Source: Daedaleopsis sinensis (taxonomy: Eukaryota; Basidiomycota; Agaricomycetes; Polyporales; Polyporaceae). From it: DNA of 64,000 nt. The notes under the pieces were generated by a model. That model saw only the letters and a list, made by a program, of their open reading frames with translations. It made no database searches and was not told the DNA's origin. The translations under genes were made by a program, and so were the position numbers. Where the stretch lies: contig CM066310.1 of NCBI GenBank assembly GCA_033807695.1, positions 992,001 to 1,056,000 on the forward strand. The letters run 5' to 3'. Below, in pieces: positions 10,453 through 23,038 of this stretch (positions are counted from its first letter, which is position 1; the number at the start of each line of letters is the position of its first letter).

Positions 10453-12339
10453 ATGGCTACCGGACCTACTGCGCCAGGTACCGAGGATGCTCGCCCCGTA
10501 ATATTCTCACCGCCGCGGTCGCAGAGGGACGCTCTAGGCGACCCCGCGAGACCATCGACGGACGCGACCTCCACGAGGTCTTCCACGGTTGTGGATCCCA
10601 ATGAGTTGGCGCACGAGCGAAATCGGGATGCACCATCGAATGACTTAGAGAAGCCTTCAGACCCCTTCGAGGTCACTATGGGCCCGGACGACCCGGACAA
10701 TCCTAAGACGTGGTCGCGATTGTACAGATGGTACATCACTATGCTATCCTCTATCCTCCTCCTGAACGCGTAAGCACAACATTTATACGACTCTGATAAT
10801 ACGCTGACGCATTGCTCGCACTTAGAACGTTCGCTTCATCCTCCCCTTCAGGCGTTCTGCCCGATCTCATGCGGCAGTTCAAGTTCAGCGAAGAAGTCGG
10901 CACACTTACCATATCGATATTCGTCCTGGGGTACTGCGTGGGCCCCCTGCTATGGGGTCCGCTATCGGAATACATCGGCCGCAAGCCGGTGTTCCTGGTC
11001 AGCTTCTTATTCTACACGGGCTTTCAAGTTGGAAGCGCGTTGGCACCCAACACCGCATCAGTCCTCGTATTCAGGTTTTTTGGTGGTACCTTCGCAGCTG
11101 CACCACTGGCGAACAGCGGGTACGCGTTACTACATGATGATATCTGAAGCAGCGGCTGACATTATTATTTTAGAGCTGTGATATCTGACATCTGGGACGC
11201 GGACACGAGAGGGAAGGCGCTCGCGTGGTTTACACTCGCACCCTTCGCCGGTCCTTCCCTAGGGCCAATCGTCAGTGGATGGATTCAGACCTCAGGAGCC
11301 TCATGGCGCTGGGTATTCTGGGTACTTACCATCTTCGCTGGGGTCTGTCTCGTCGCAATATTGTTCACACTCCCCGAAACATATGCGTATGTCCCTAGCA
11401 GATGACATCGTCCGTTTGTCAACTGATGGCTGTAACAGGCCCGTTATCCTGGTTCGACGCGCAAAGAGGCTGCGCAAAGAGACCGGAGATGATCGCTACT
11501 GGGCACCCCTCGAGCACAACCAGATGCCGCTCCACCGGCAAATTGCACAGATCCTTGGTCGACCCTTTGCAATGATGATACGAGAGCCGATGCTCATGGC
11601 CATCGTTCTGTACATGAGCGTGAGTGACTCGTACACGGTCACTTTACCCTACATCTGCTGATATCGACAATAGTTCATATACGGGTGCATCTACCTGCTC
11701 TTTGAGGCCTTCCCGATCGTGTTTGGCCCCGGGGGCTATGACTTCAGCGATGGCTTCACGGGCATGACATTCCTGTCTATCTTCGTCGGCGCATGCTCCG
11801 GCGTCGTCGTCTACCTCGCCTACTTCAATCCCCGCTACGAACGTCTCATGGCTTCCTTCGAGCCATTCCCCGTCCCGCCAGAGCACCGCCTGGAGGTGTG
11901 CATGTGGCCCGCTCCCGTCTTCGCCGCCGCGTTCTTCTGGTTCGGGTGGACGTCGTTCTCGTCCGTGTCGTTCTGGGCGCCCCTTGCCGCTGGGGTGCCG
12001 CTCGGGTTCGCGATCATCCTCATCTTCCTCGGCCTGTTCAACTACACCATCGATGCATACCTCATGTACGCCGCGTCAGCGCTCTCGGCCGCGACGGTCG
12101 TCCGGTCGCTGTTTGGGGCTGGGTTCCCGCTGTTCGCGGCGCAGATGTACCGCAAGCTGAGCCCGCCGTGGGCGTCGACGCTGCTCGGCTTTATCGCAGT
12201 CGCACTGGCTCCGATCCCGTTTGTGCTGCGCTTTCATGGCCACCACTTGAGGAAGAGGAGCAAGTACACGCCGGACGGGGACATGCCGCCCATCAAGCCT
12301 CCGTCGAAGGAAGCAAAAGAGGGCTCGGAAGTTGTGTAA
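10453..12339 (+). CDS. MFS transporter, DHA1-type drug:H+ antiporter
   Basis: This is a plasma-membrane major facilitator of the kind fungi use to export polyamines, drugs or toxins. Five exons (10453-10769, 10826-11119, 11174-11386, 11439-11619, 11674-12339) join to 556 residues. After a hydrophilic N-terminus of about 95 residues comes the family entry motif DDPDNPKTWSRLYRWYIT. Then follow TM1, PLLWGPLSEYIGRKPVFL (motif A region), GPSLGPIVSGWIQ (motif C region of TM5) and LPETYA, ahead of a cytosolic loop. The C-terminal six-helix bundle contains YLLFEAFPIVFGPGGYDFS. Length and layout fit 12 TM helices. The substrate cannot be told from sequence, and no biosynthetic cluster surrounds it. 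Confidence 0.9.
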
Positions 12340-12769
12340 TACGCCTCATCGGCCCTCCTCTCTTCCCCACTGGCATGCAATCCCTCCGAAGAGAAATCAA
12401 CATATGTTATGTGCCTCTGGCACGTATCTCCTATCAATCATGGTCCTGCTTGAATTTCTCCGTCCCTTCTCCGAGTCGTCCACATAGAACTCACGACTGG
12501 CTCATCCATTGTAGCATTAGTATGTCTACTACGCGGCCCTTTGTGGCCGTCATTTGCTGTATCTCTAGTCACATCGAACGATCTGTTACATAGGCACTTT
12601 GTAGACGTTGGACGTTAACCAGAACATATGACGAAATTGGTTAACGATAGTCGATAGACGCTCGGTCATTGTCGCGTCGCGTCGCGTCTCGCGTCTCGCG
12701 TTCACACCGACCACCACTTAACATGCTCGAGAAACCTGACTAGCAGCACATGCTCTTATACCAAGCACG
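12340..12769. other. Intergenic; short GTCGC/TCGCG tandem tract before the WD40 gene
   Basis: At about 12671-12702 a tract alternates gtcgc and tctcgcg units for about 30 bases, some 70-100 bases before the WD40 gene start. It may lie in the promoter or leader. Nothing else is recognised. Confidence 0.5.
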
Positions 12770-14887
12770 ATGGACTTCACAGAAATCTACAAGCAAACGG
12801 CCTCGCTCGTCTCCTTCAGCCCCGGGACGCACTACCTCCTCACCGCCGTTCAAGACCGACTGATCGTCCGCCGCTCAGACTCGTTCCAGATCGCGCGCAC
12901 CTGGCTCGTCGACGCCTCGCCCTCGCCCACCGTTGCGGCCCTTTCCAGCGCCAGCGGATCCTCCTCGGCGAGAGACAGGCCCGGGGCGGGGGCGGGGCCA
13001 GGAGCGGGGGACAGCGCGTCGAATCCGAACGCGTGGGTCACGCATGCTGGATGGGCGTGCGACTCGGAGTACGTGCTCGGCGCGTGCGCGAAGACGGGCG
13101 TGGTGTGCGTGTTCAAGCTGCGCGACGAGACGTGGAGTGCGCGGATCGAGGCGGGCTCGGAGGGGCTCGTGAAGGCGGAGTGGGCCCCGGACGGGCGGAC
13201 TGTGCTGTGTTTCTCGGAGTGGGGGGTGAGTGCGTGTTTCTTGTCAATGGTGTGCGCGAAGGGAGGGACATTAAGGACGGGAGCTGACTGCTGTGTGTAG
13301 CTGAGGGTGACGATGTGGTCGCTGGTGACGGGCGCGGCGACGTACGTGCAATATCCCATCCATCCTGACCGCGGTACGTCCCCAACGCCCGTGCATGAGT
13401 GCTCGCGCGCGGTGCGCTGACTGCGTTCGGATAGGATACACGTTCCGCCAGGATTCGCGCTACTTTGTCCTCGCAGAGAGGCACAAGTCCAAGGACACCA
13501 TCGGCGTGTACGACGCGCACGAAGCGTACCGCCTCGTCCGGGTGCGTCGCCCGTCCGGTTCGTGTACGCGTGGGCGGGACATGACGGATTGTGTCTTCCG
13601 TATCAATCGTCCGACTAGCATTTTCCGTTGCCTACGGGCTCGCTCTCGTCGGTGTCGCTTTCGCCGACTGGGAACTACCTCGCTGTGTGGGAGGGACCAC
13701 TGGAGGTGTGTAGCTCGAATTTGCATCAGATGGGTTTGTGGTTGAAGACATTGAGACCAGTACAAGCTCTACGTCGTGACGCTCGCCGGGAATGTTGTGG
13801 GGACATTCACCCCAGACCCGGATCCTGGGTTCGGCATACGGACGGTGTCATGGCACCCTTCTGGTCAGTTCCTTGCCGTGGCTGGGGCTGACGACAAGGT
13901 GATGGCATTGTACCATTCTCAGATACAGTCAGCTCACTTACAGTGGATAAGGTGCACATACTGGAGAGCCTTACGTGGAATCCGGTAATAACACTAGAGC
14001 TTCCTGCTCGAATATCCTCAGGCGTGGTATGTCTGTGTCAGTACTCAAATCTAACATAACACATTGACGACAGGTCTTTTGCGCGGACAGCATATTTGGA
14101 GGGAGCCTACAGGATGGCTTGAAACCACGCATGGAAGAGGATTCATATCCTGTATGTCCATATGCCTGTTCTCACCTTTAGAGCAGCTTCTCACATCGTT
14201 CTCAGACGAGCGTATACAGCCCCCTTTCACACTCCCAACGGCCGCTTCACAAGCACGCGCGAGGGCCGCCCAACCTCCCTCAGCGCGATCGGTCATAGGG
14301 GGCTCTTCTGCCGCGCGATCGGGCTCTGGGACGACACAACTCGCGTTCAACACATCCGGGACGCTGCTGCTGGTACGGTCCGCGGCGTGTCCGACCGCGG
14401 TGTTGTTGTACGACTTCCCGAAATACAGCGCCGCCTCTTCGTCGTCGACTTCTTCTCACCACCATCCCGCGCAATCGTCGACCCCGCAGCTGCGCACAGT
14501 CCTACTGCACTCGCAGTCCGTGACGGCCGCGCGCTGGACCCCGGACCCGAAGCGCGCAGGCCGCCTTGCAGTCGCGTGCGGGAGTCAGAGTGTGTACATG
14601 TGGAGCGACGAGTGGGTCGTCGAGCCCGAGGAGGGCGCGGGGTTCGAGTCTGCGGGAGAGGACGAGAAGGAGGTGGCCGAGTGCGTTGGCGTACCTGCTC
14701 GTGAGTTCTCTCTGTGATGTGACAGCTTCCCTGGACGAAGCTGACGTTGGAACTTGGGATGGGGTGGGATCGAACAGAGAAGTTCGAGGCTAGAGACTTG
14801 AAGTGGGCCCCGGACGGGAAGGGGATGATCTTGTTGGACCGGGAGACGTTCTGTTGCGCGTTCGAGGTCGAGGAGGAGGGACAGTAG
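12770..14887 (+). CDS. wdr8: WD40 protein Wdr8/WRAP73
   Basis: This is predicted to be the Wdr8 protein, which in fungi anchors microtubule minus ends at the spindle pole body with Msd1/SSX2IP-type partners. The start MDFTEIYKQTASLVSFSPGT and the ordered WD blades (CDSEYVLGACAKTGVVCVFK, EAGSEGLVKAEWAPDGRTVL, GYTFRQDSRYFVLAERHKSK, SLSPTGNYLAVWEGPLE, GIRTVSWHPSGQFLAVAGAD) follow WRAP73 blade by blade. The last exon ends LKWAPDGKGMILLDRETF. At least seven short introns interrupt it, among them 13226-13300. Joins near 13950-14160 are uncertain because several donors fit. An Ala/Gly-rich loop (around 12940-13020) and a Ser/His-rich loop (around 14430-14480) expand inter-blade loops. Confidence 0.85.
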
Positions 14888-15797
14888 TTGGGGTTGGGGC
14901 GGAATGGAGAGGTACATTTACTCACGCGGTTCTTCGGAGGTTGGTTCACGTACTGACATCAGTCGCAGCGTCCATGGTTTCTTGGTTGGCGGGGTCTGTG
15001 TGTACATCGTCAGGGTTGCATCAGGTATCATTGAGCGATGGAAGAGGGGAGGCCGGACGTACGGAATGTCCAAATGGTAATGGCTTGTATCTGCGTGAGT
15101 AATCCGACGCGCGAACGGTCCCCTCTGCGGCATGGTGCGGGACGGTCGTCGCCTTGCGCAACTGGGCCTCGGTCCTTGTGTTCATGGTAAGCGACGGTGA
15201 GTCGATCACGACTGTGCTCAATCACCTTGTTTGTTCTTCGCGAGCACGCACTCTAACAAGAAATTACAGCTAGCGAGAGTTTGTCTGCTAGCTTCACATA
15301 TATGCAAGCACCAGTAAGTACCGGTCAGTCCGCGAAGAAAGTTGAAATAATATCAAGAGCATCCGCTTCAAGTATCAACGCGCTTCATCACAGTCACCTG
15401 ATTTTTGCATTTATATTTCTCAGCGGTTCGCCAATTTGTGACGTGGACGTGCCAGGCTCGTCTAGCCCTGTAGCTTAAGTCGGTGGGCACGGCAGGTTTG
15501 TCACCCGTCGTCTGTCGGCTCACATTAGCTGACCACCTTCAACTGTCGTAGACCTGGCTCGGCCTCCCAGCATAAAGTTACCATATCATCATACGTTAGG
15601 CCATCCTGCCGAGCCGCCCGAGCAGTCGTACGACACTCCCTAGGCCGCGTTCAGTCTCGGAAACGCTGGGAGCCATTCAAAAGGTCATCGTGATCGTCTC
15701 GCGATATACTGTTCCCCTGTGCAACGCGCCTGACTTGACTTTGAGTTGAGTGACGGTCACGGGCGGTATTCTCTCGCACTTCTCCTAGCGTCCCACC
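14888..15797. other. Intergenic, no supported gene
   Basis: This holds the WD40 3' region and the ERG25 promoter. No recognisable coding, RNA or repeat content was seen. Confidence 0.5.
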
Positions 15798-16980
15798 ATG
15801 AACTCTACTGCGCCCACGGCTCACTACAGTGCACGGCAGCTCTACGCGGATGCCGGTACTGACTTTAGCAGGCTCAACTGGTTGGAGACCCAGTGGGTCG
15901 CATGGTACCTGTGGCTCGACAATCCTGTCCTCGCAACTGGACTTGCAAGCTTTCTTTTGCACGAGGTACGATTGATACTCGGTTCACACATGGTCGAATA
16001 CTGACTCCAGATTCATAGATTGTATATTTTGGCCGCTGTCTTCCTTGGGTCGCCATCGACGCGATCCCGTATTTCAGAAAGTGGAAACTACAACCGAACA
16101 AGGTACCCACCCCCCAAGAGCAGTGGGAGTGCACCAAACAAGTCCTATTCTCGCACTTCATGGTTGAGCTGCCTGTGGTACGTCTTCATCGTTCTACATG
16201 TCTCGCTATCGTCGCTGACTGAGCATACGCGGCGGACCCAGATATGGCTCTTCCATCCCATGGCTGAGTTCTTCGGCATGTTGACCTGGCAGGTCCCCTT
16301 CCCCTCATGGCAGAAAATGGCAACCCAGATCGCGTTCTTCTTCGTGTTCGAGGACGTCTTCCACTTCTTTGCCCACCGCGCGCTGCATTGGGGCCCGCTC
16401 TACAAGCACATTCACAAGATCCATCACAAATACTCGGCGCCGTTCGGCCTCGCGGCGGAGTACGCGCATCCCGCGGAGGTTATGATCCTCGGCACCGGTA
16501 CGATTGCTGGCCCCATCCTGTACTGCGCATACGGACGGGATCTCCACATCTTCTGCGTGTACGTCTGGATCACCCTTCGGCTCTTCCAGGCCGTCGACGC
16601 GCACAGCGGCTATGGTAAGTGGCTCTTTGAGCAATCGTTTGACGATGTGCACCGCTGATCTCGGAGTCCTCATAGACTTCCCCTGGTCGCTTCAGCACAT
16701 CGTTCCATTTTGGTCGGGCGCTGAGCACCATGACTTCCACCACATGGCGTTCACGAATAACTTCTCGACGTCGTTCCGCTGGTGCGACCATTTGTTCGGG
16801 ACGGACATCAAGTACCAGCAGTATCGCAAGCGCGTGAGCGCCATGAAGAAGCTCAAACTGTCCAAGGACGAGTACGAAGCAATGGAGCGCAAGATGATTT
16901 TGGAGGCGGAACAGGAGGGCCTTCGCGCCGAGGCCGAAGTTGAGGCGTATTCGTTCACCGGCAAGCGAAAGGCCGAGTAG
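15798..16980 (+). CDS. ERG25: Sterol C-4 methyl oxidase
   Basis: This ER-membrane di-iron enzyme starts oxidative removal of the C-4 methyl groups of 4,4-dimethylzymosterol in ergosterol synthesis. Exons 15798-15965, 16019-16177, 16242-16614 and 16676-16980 join to 334 residues, near the usual length. The three histidine boxes are present: [29 protein letters not shown] and HHDFHHMAF. Other family marks are [11 protein letters not shown] and [11 protein letters not shown]. The charged C-terminal extension (about 50 residues, [17 protein letters not shown] onward) is poorly conserved. No other sterol gene is next to it. Confidence 0.93.
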
Positions 16981-19962
16981 GCACAGGATCGTATCTAGTC
17001 CATAGCCGGGTGCAACCAATATTCTGCGGAGACAGTGACTGTCGCATGCGATCATGAGCATCGATCGTTTCGGTCGAGTGCGAAGTGAAGTTGAGAACAA
17101 CAATCACCGTTCACCCTGACTTCTAGTGTGCCATTATCTGCGGAGGACGTTCGACGATCCTTACCGGTGAGTGGTGAGAAGCCAAGTGAATAATCTAAGC
17201 TCAAGGATCAGATATGACTCAAGTTTGCTCCCATGTATAGCCGATGTTTCCTAACTACCAACGTAACTCGGAGCAGCAAACGATCACGCTAAATAGATTG
17301 ACGGGCCCTGCACGAGGACGGCCGGAACCACCACCGCTCTGACATGATTGTGTATCTTCTGCCAATCGGCTCCCGCGCATGACAGGTTCCCATGTTGATA
17401 GCTAGGACGTTCATGCAACGTTCATGAGCAAGCGAAGAACGCCGTGGGGATTGCGAGATACTGTCAGAAGAGCTATAAGTCATACAACACGGACAAATGG
17501 CTTCGTGCCGTCGTCGGGTGCCTGATGCGTTTGCAGAATGGATGCCGGAGAACAGAGGAGGTAGAAGGTGTGACGCGTAAGACATGGTGACTCTGGGACT
17601 GTCTCAGGGTTCGATGGGCAATTGTAATGACTCTTGCATATTCCCTTGAAAGAGACAGTGTGGTAAGCAACCGACCATCATGCCAGTGAACCCGCGTTTC
17701 AAAACGCTTACTGAGTAGTTGTAAATCAACACGAGAGTTGCGCCTATATGACATTGACAGTTGGTTAAACGTTTGAACACTGGCAGCGGGCATGCATGAT
17801 CAAGATTGATCCCGCTGGGAACCCGAGCATAGAGAGGTGGTGGCGCACCTATCGTCAGAATGCTGATTCCAACAGTGCGCGTGGCCAAGGCAGCACACCG
17901 TACCAGTTCAGTTGCTGTCGAGAGGTCGCCAGCTTGAGTGGATCTGCCCCGGCGAACCTCATTGCACAATCGTCGGGTCAGTGCGCGCGTAGGAGTATTG
18001 GTACCCGGTATTATCTCAGAAATTCAGGCTCACTGTGGTAATGATACGGCCAGACTCTGGCCGCGTCAAATACTTGAGATCATCAAGTGCCGTTTACTCT
18101 GCTGGGGCCAGGGGCTGCCACTACTAGTGAGAAGTTGGCAAGAGCTTGCTGCAAGTACCGAAGTTGGTGCCGGTAGACCGTGGTGACCCTCTAGTGTGAC
18201 TGACAGTCTCTAATAGTGAGTCAGTCGTAGTTTCCCCTCTGTAGGTAGACAATGAGGACCTACTGAACGGGAGGATGGGGCCGACGTAGTAAGTCCGTCG
18301 TTGAACTTGTTGTGGCAATGGCATAGACCACAAATGTTCGGTTATTGCCGACTAGCATGACGTAACCCCCATTCGTAAGCACCTGGATATTCCCTTCCGA
18401 CTTGCTTCCGACTTCAGCCGACTTCCCGTGCACCACGGTTGTTGCGAGCAGCGAAGTGCTGCGATTGTAATCGGCGGTCGTTCAACAGCATCGACGGTTC
18501 GCAAAAGTCTGAGATATAAGTGAGTGTTCCGCCTCTTGTTTGGTGGGGTTGGCAGCAATGAGCAATCCACTAACGCTCAGGCTAGCATTGTTGCAGCTCA
18601 CGCTCAATGATAGTCTTCCGTACACGTCGACGTCTTGGGAAGACAGAACTGCAAATGAGCGCGGCCTCCAAGCAGTATCACTGCCCTCCGGGTGACCGCA
18701 GTGTGGCAAGTTGACACGTGTGCGATCTTTAATCAGCACGGTGCCGAGTCTTCAAGCTTCAAGTCGAGAGCAGTCCAGTGCCGGGATTCGGGGAATGCGT
18801 TGAGATGTCAGGGCCAGCGCTGGGATAAACTATAGTGTTTGCGATACCATCACCGAAATCGTCTCGCGTTCACATACCTGACACTCTATAGCTACCACTT
18901 ACCTTCAGAGAATGTCGGCTGCCAGGAGGCAGCACTTACATGAACTGGGTGGCATCGATGACGGGACTGGATGATGCTATCTTCCGTATTGATGATGAGG
19001 ACCCTCATCGTCATGCTTGCACTCAGTCGTCATAATCATGCGCGTCCGTTGTGCCAACTACTTGCAACCTTGTTGAAAACGCGAGCAATTGTCGGTGCTG
19101 TCTGTGAGTATTCTTGGCACAACCTCTACTTGGGAACATCGCCACTAGTGCGCAGTAGATGTCAGCTCATTTGTAAATCGGTATGTGTGCCACTGTGTCT
19201 TATCCGATGGGTTTGAATTGGTGCTCACGTTCTCTTCTCCGAGTCCGAGGTGTTCGTCCGATGCCTCGTGCCAAACGATCGGCGAAGACTTATCTTCATT
19301 AAGCTTTCACCGCCGGTGCCCTGTACTTTCCCGTCGTGTCACTGGATATCGAATGATCTCGACAGGTTGCCATTCGCTGATCATGTCCAGATGTCTCTTG
19401 CACTACTCTATGACAACACCGTGGGGGAAGACCAAGTTGGTTGAGATCATGCTCCCTTCAAGTCGTCCTCATCCTCATCCACGGCCCGGTCCTTCTAGAG
19501 TACATCCTTCCTTTGAGCATCATATGCTCATCAACTACGTACAAGTGAAGTTTTCCAGCGTCGGAAGGCAGGCACGAGACGCACTACCGCCGCATGACGC
19601 AAGCACCCAACTCAGGTCCCCGCTCTCCGTGATCGCACATTCTCAGCGGCGTGTGGAATCAAATTGGAAGAACGAATACACGGAATCGTGAAGAGCATCC
19701 TGTCAACGAGTGTGTGTATGCTAGTCGTACAACCTCTCCGGTGCGGAAATTGACGGGGGAAACACGTTTCACGTGCTCTGCGCTCTGCATGTGCATCTTC
19801 CGCAAGGTGCGTGTCCGATTTTCACACCTATTGTAAAGCTTGGCAAGGTCACTGTTAAACAAAGCGTGCTTCAAGCACTTTACGACCGACCTACAAAAGG
19901 AGCAGTGTGGTAGAGGCTTCTTCAGACATCCGGTGTAGCGTTGCACTCTGAACACCTCCAAT
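16981..19962. other. Long intergenic stretch upstream of the hydrophobin cluster
   Basis: Almost 3 kb with no supported gene on either strand. From about 19.1 kb it resembles DNA upstream of the second hydrophobin (22.2-23.0 kb), described as the duplicated segment. The part between 17 and 19 kb has only short frames and minor local repeats, such as two copies of acgttcatg near 17407-17424. Confidence 0.5.
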
Positions 19963-20827
19963 ATGTTTGTACATTCTGTCCTCTCCTTCGCAATCGCTGC
20001 CGTCATGGTGAAGGCGTTACCCATGGCCTCTCCGACTACCATCGTCTCATTTCTTACCGTCCGCGGCGAGGCGATTACCCCCGCGGAATGCACCGCCGAT
20101 CTGTTGTGTTGCCAGCAGACTTTTACCGTTCTTCCATCTGCGATTCTTTCTCTTTTGCCTACATCTACCCCCGTTCCTGTCCTTGGCTCGATGTCGGCCT
20201 TCGAATGCTCTGCTGCAACTGCTGCGAACATTCAAGGTTCCACCTGGTATGTGCGCGATGTCGTCGTTGCAACAAGCGTGCACTCACGACGTTCATGATG
20301 TTGTAGCATCAACTCTCAAGGAACAATCCCCCTCTGCTGCTCTACTTTGTTAGGTATGCATTTTACCTAGCCTTCGAAGTGTCGCTCGCTCAAAGATTGT
20401 TATTATTGAACAAGGCATAGACCTCCTCGCGTTCGATTGCGAGCCGGTCTCAGCTCCTTTGCTCCCGCCGCTGCCTACCATCTCTATCCCGGGATTACCG
20501 CCTATCACCCTTCCTGGCTTGCCGCCTATCTCTCTTCCTCCTATCTCCATTCCTGGTCTGCCCATCTCTCTACCCTTACTTCTCGCAACCTCAATCTCTC
20601 TTCCGACGTCACTTCCGATAACTATTCCTACTTCGCTCCCGACCTCACTCCCTATCTCTATCCCGACGTCGCTGCCTATCTCTCTCCCGACATCACTGCC
20701 TACGTCTCTACCGATTTCAGTTCCTACGTCTCTCCCCACGTCTCTCCCAATTTCGCTTCCTACCAGTCTCCCCACGACGCTGCCTATCTCTCTCCCCCTA
20801 CTCGCGGGAAGAGGGGAAGTCGCATAG
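19100..20827 (+). repeat. Segmental duplication, copy A (upstream DNA plus tailed hydrophobin 1)
   Basis: Copy A of a diverged duplication whose partner is 22170-23907. Anchors in the noncoding part include acgagacgcactaccgccg at 19574-19592 (copy B 22607-22625) and aactcaggtccccgct at 19609-19624 (copy B 22676-22691). Shorter matches such as ctacttggga with atcgccac, gcctcgtgc and gatcggcgaa lie in the same order. The hydrophobin genes at the 3' ends share exon layout and the phrase GTCTCAGCTCC after the eighth Cys codon. Confidence 0.75.
19963..20827 (+). CDS. Hydrophobin with C-terminal tetrapeptide-repeat tail (tailed hydrophobin 1)
   Basis: This secreted amphipathic surface protein is made of three exons (19963-20246, 20307-20353, 20421-20827) giving 245 residues. 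A signal peptide (MFVHSVLSFAIAAVMVKALP) precedes the eight-cysteine core, with spacing C-X5-CC-X31-C-X12-C-X9-CC-X10-C. Codon five of the Cys set is created by the first splice junction. The C5-CC gap is longer than the usual five of class I. After the eighth Cys (about residue 117) comes a Cys-free tail of about 128 residues. It opens with IPGLPPI-type units and then runs about 17 successive tetrapeptides of form P-[TI]-[ST]-[LIV]. The tail ends GRGEVA. Self-assembly at air-water interfaces is known for the family; the tail role is unknown. Confidence 0.85.
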
Positions 20828-23038
20828 GTCACGGACGCGATGATCTCCGACGCGGCGTCTCTTTCTCGCTTTTGACCTCGCTCTCGGGGCTCTCCATCCA
20901 CCATCCCGGCCGATTCCCCATCCTCTCTGATCCCCCATCCCGACCAATGTCCCCTTTCTCTCTGACCTTTCCCATCATAACTATTCCCGGATGCGTTCAC
21001 GCCGGCTTTGTGATCCTTTCTACTATTCCGATTTCGAGTGCTCTTCTCATTGTTGGTGAGCAGCTCTACTTGTCGTACACTAGCTGTGCCGCTGCTGCCA
21101 TTTGAGCCTCTTCCGTTGATTTTGTGCTTATATCTCATTCTCAACTTAAACGCATCATGATTACGATACCGATCGTCCTTGAGTTCAATCGAATGGCTGT
21201 AACGGTTCAACGTTCAAGTTGAAACGTTGGATTGCTAGTTTCGTAGTATGGCCCCATGAGCAGCTATTGGTATGTTCAACCGGGAATCGCCGAGGCGGAT
21301 ACACGAATTAGCGCCTGAAAAGTTCAAGTTCGTGCAAGCTTCGGTCCTCCTCCTCCTCCTCCTCCATCGGTCGAGAGGCGCACCCTCTGCTAGACGACCA
21401 TTCTGCCCTTAAGACTACTCTTGAAGTCATGTAACTTTTTAAATAGCAGTCATGACTTGTCACGTTAATCACATTCATAGGCGAGTGTTCTCTCTGTAGT
21501 GATGTCGGTTTCAGTACAGTGACAAAGCCGCATCTACCTACTACTAGCGTTCGTTGAGCCCAAGTTCAAGAAGAAGATCGCGACCATATCTCGTATACGT
21601 ATCAAATTCTATCCTAGGGACAGAGTGTAGAAACTACGGGAGGATTCCGATTTCCTTCGATTGATGAACGTGCGTCGTGGATGTTCACCGGTGCCATACA
21701 TTTCGTGAGTGCTCATAGTATTAGCCAGTATAACGCGGCGAAACTTCAAGTCTAGAACAGCCTAGAGGGTGAAAGGTGATCTGGAATATCTCCGCAGCAG
21801 TCTCATGCCTGTGCTCTCCCACTTCGAGACATCGATAAATCTCTCACCTTGATCGACTTGGATTCATATCGGTGACGTTCTGTCATTTTTCATCCTCATG
21901 GTTGGGATGCGAAGGTCGGCCGCCACCGGATTATAGTGCATTCATATTGCATGCATGACGATGGACGGCGAGATCTCGATGGAAGCTCCGTCCACTCGGG
22001 AGTTGTCCAGTACAGCCCTGACTCCCATGAAGAGTGCCTTCATTGTTGTCCTTTCACGTCGAACTCGTGCCCGACCTTCTACTCTGATAGCACCGCGGAA
22101 TTCAACAACCTCCGGGTCTTCTCAGTGAGTTTGAACCTTGACAGGCATCAGTGCTACTGACAGCGAGTCTCGAAGTGGCTGCTTGTCCGTCTACTTGGGA
22201 AAATCGCCACCAGTGGGCAGAGGCTGTCAGGCAATTTGTAAATGGGTATGTTCGCCCTTAAGAAGTTCCATTCGGGTGTGAACCGGAACCTCACGCCTTC
22301 CCCTTGGCTATGTAGTACGTCCAACGCCTCGTGCAAGTTGATCGGCGAACACTAGTCTTCATTGCAGTTCCGCCGACGGAATCCCATGCCGTCGTGTCAA
22401 CGTGTCAACGGAAATCATGTGCGTTCGACAGCTCAGTAGCTACCCGCCGCTAACTGGAAAGACCGCGGAGATGTAGGGCCAGTCAGGATCCTCCCGTCGA
22501 CTCGTTCTGTCAAGTCGCGTTCCACCACATATCTACAGTTCGGTGCGGATCCTAAGTTTTCGAGTACGGATGTCACATGCCAACCTATCCCAGGGTGAAC
22601 ACAGGTACGAGACGCACTACCGCCGGATAGTGCATGCAGCTCTTCTAGCGCTGCCTGGCTCTTGACCTCACACTGAACTCAGGTCCCCGCTTTTGCGATG
22701 ACACATCTTCGACGAAAAACTGTAGTTCCCGTCACAGGAACACTGAAAGAGCTTTGCGAAGAGTGTCCGGCCCCCGGACGTACACATGCTAGCTGCACAG
22801 CCTGTCGGGTAAGGAAACTGGAGGGCGCGCAGTGCTCAAGTTGTGGAACATTCCGAATGCGCTCTACATGCACGACCTACGAAAGGAGGTCCGAAATCAA
22901 TGGGGCGTCGCGTTCATTGAGGAGGCCTAGGGAGCTTGCGACTCCTGTGCAATCTCACAGTGTGCCGACGAACGATATAAAGGGAGCGCGCAACAAAGTT
23001 TCTCAGACATCAGTCTGCAGCGTCGTAGCTTCTCCGCC
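20828..23038. other. Intergenic between tailed hydrophobins 1 and 2
   Basis: This contains the 3' region of the first gene, a TCC microsatellite at about 21345-21366, and from about 22.17 kb the upstream half of duplicated copy B. No other gene is supported. Confidence 0.55.
22976..22983 (+). promoter_or_regulatory. TATA box of tailed hydrophobin 2
   Basis: TATAAAGG lies 63 bases before the start codon at 23039, a short-leader layout typical of strongly expressed hydrophobin genes. Confidence 0.6.

Noticed and set aside
20437..21105. A 222-codon plus-strand frame rich in Tyr/Ser/Pro overlapping the tail of tailed hydrophobin 1
   Set aside because: It is the shifted register of the 12-bp repeat; it lacks a proper start and the in-frame hydrophobin exon explains the DNA.
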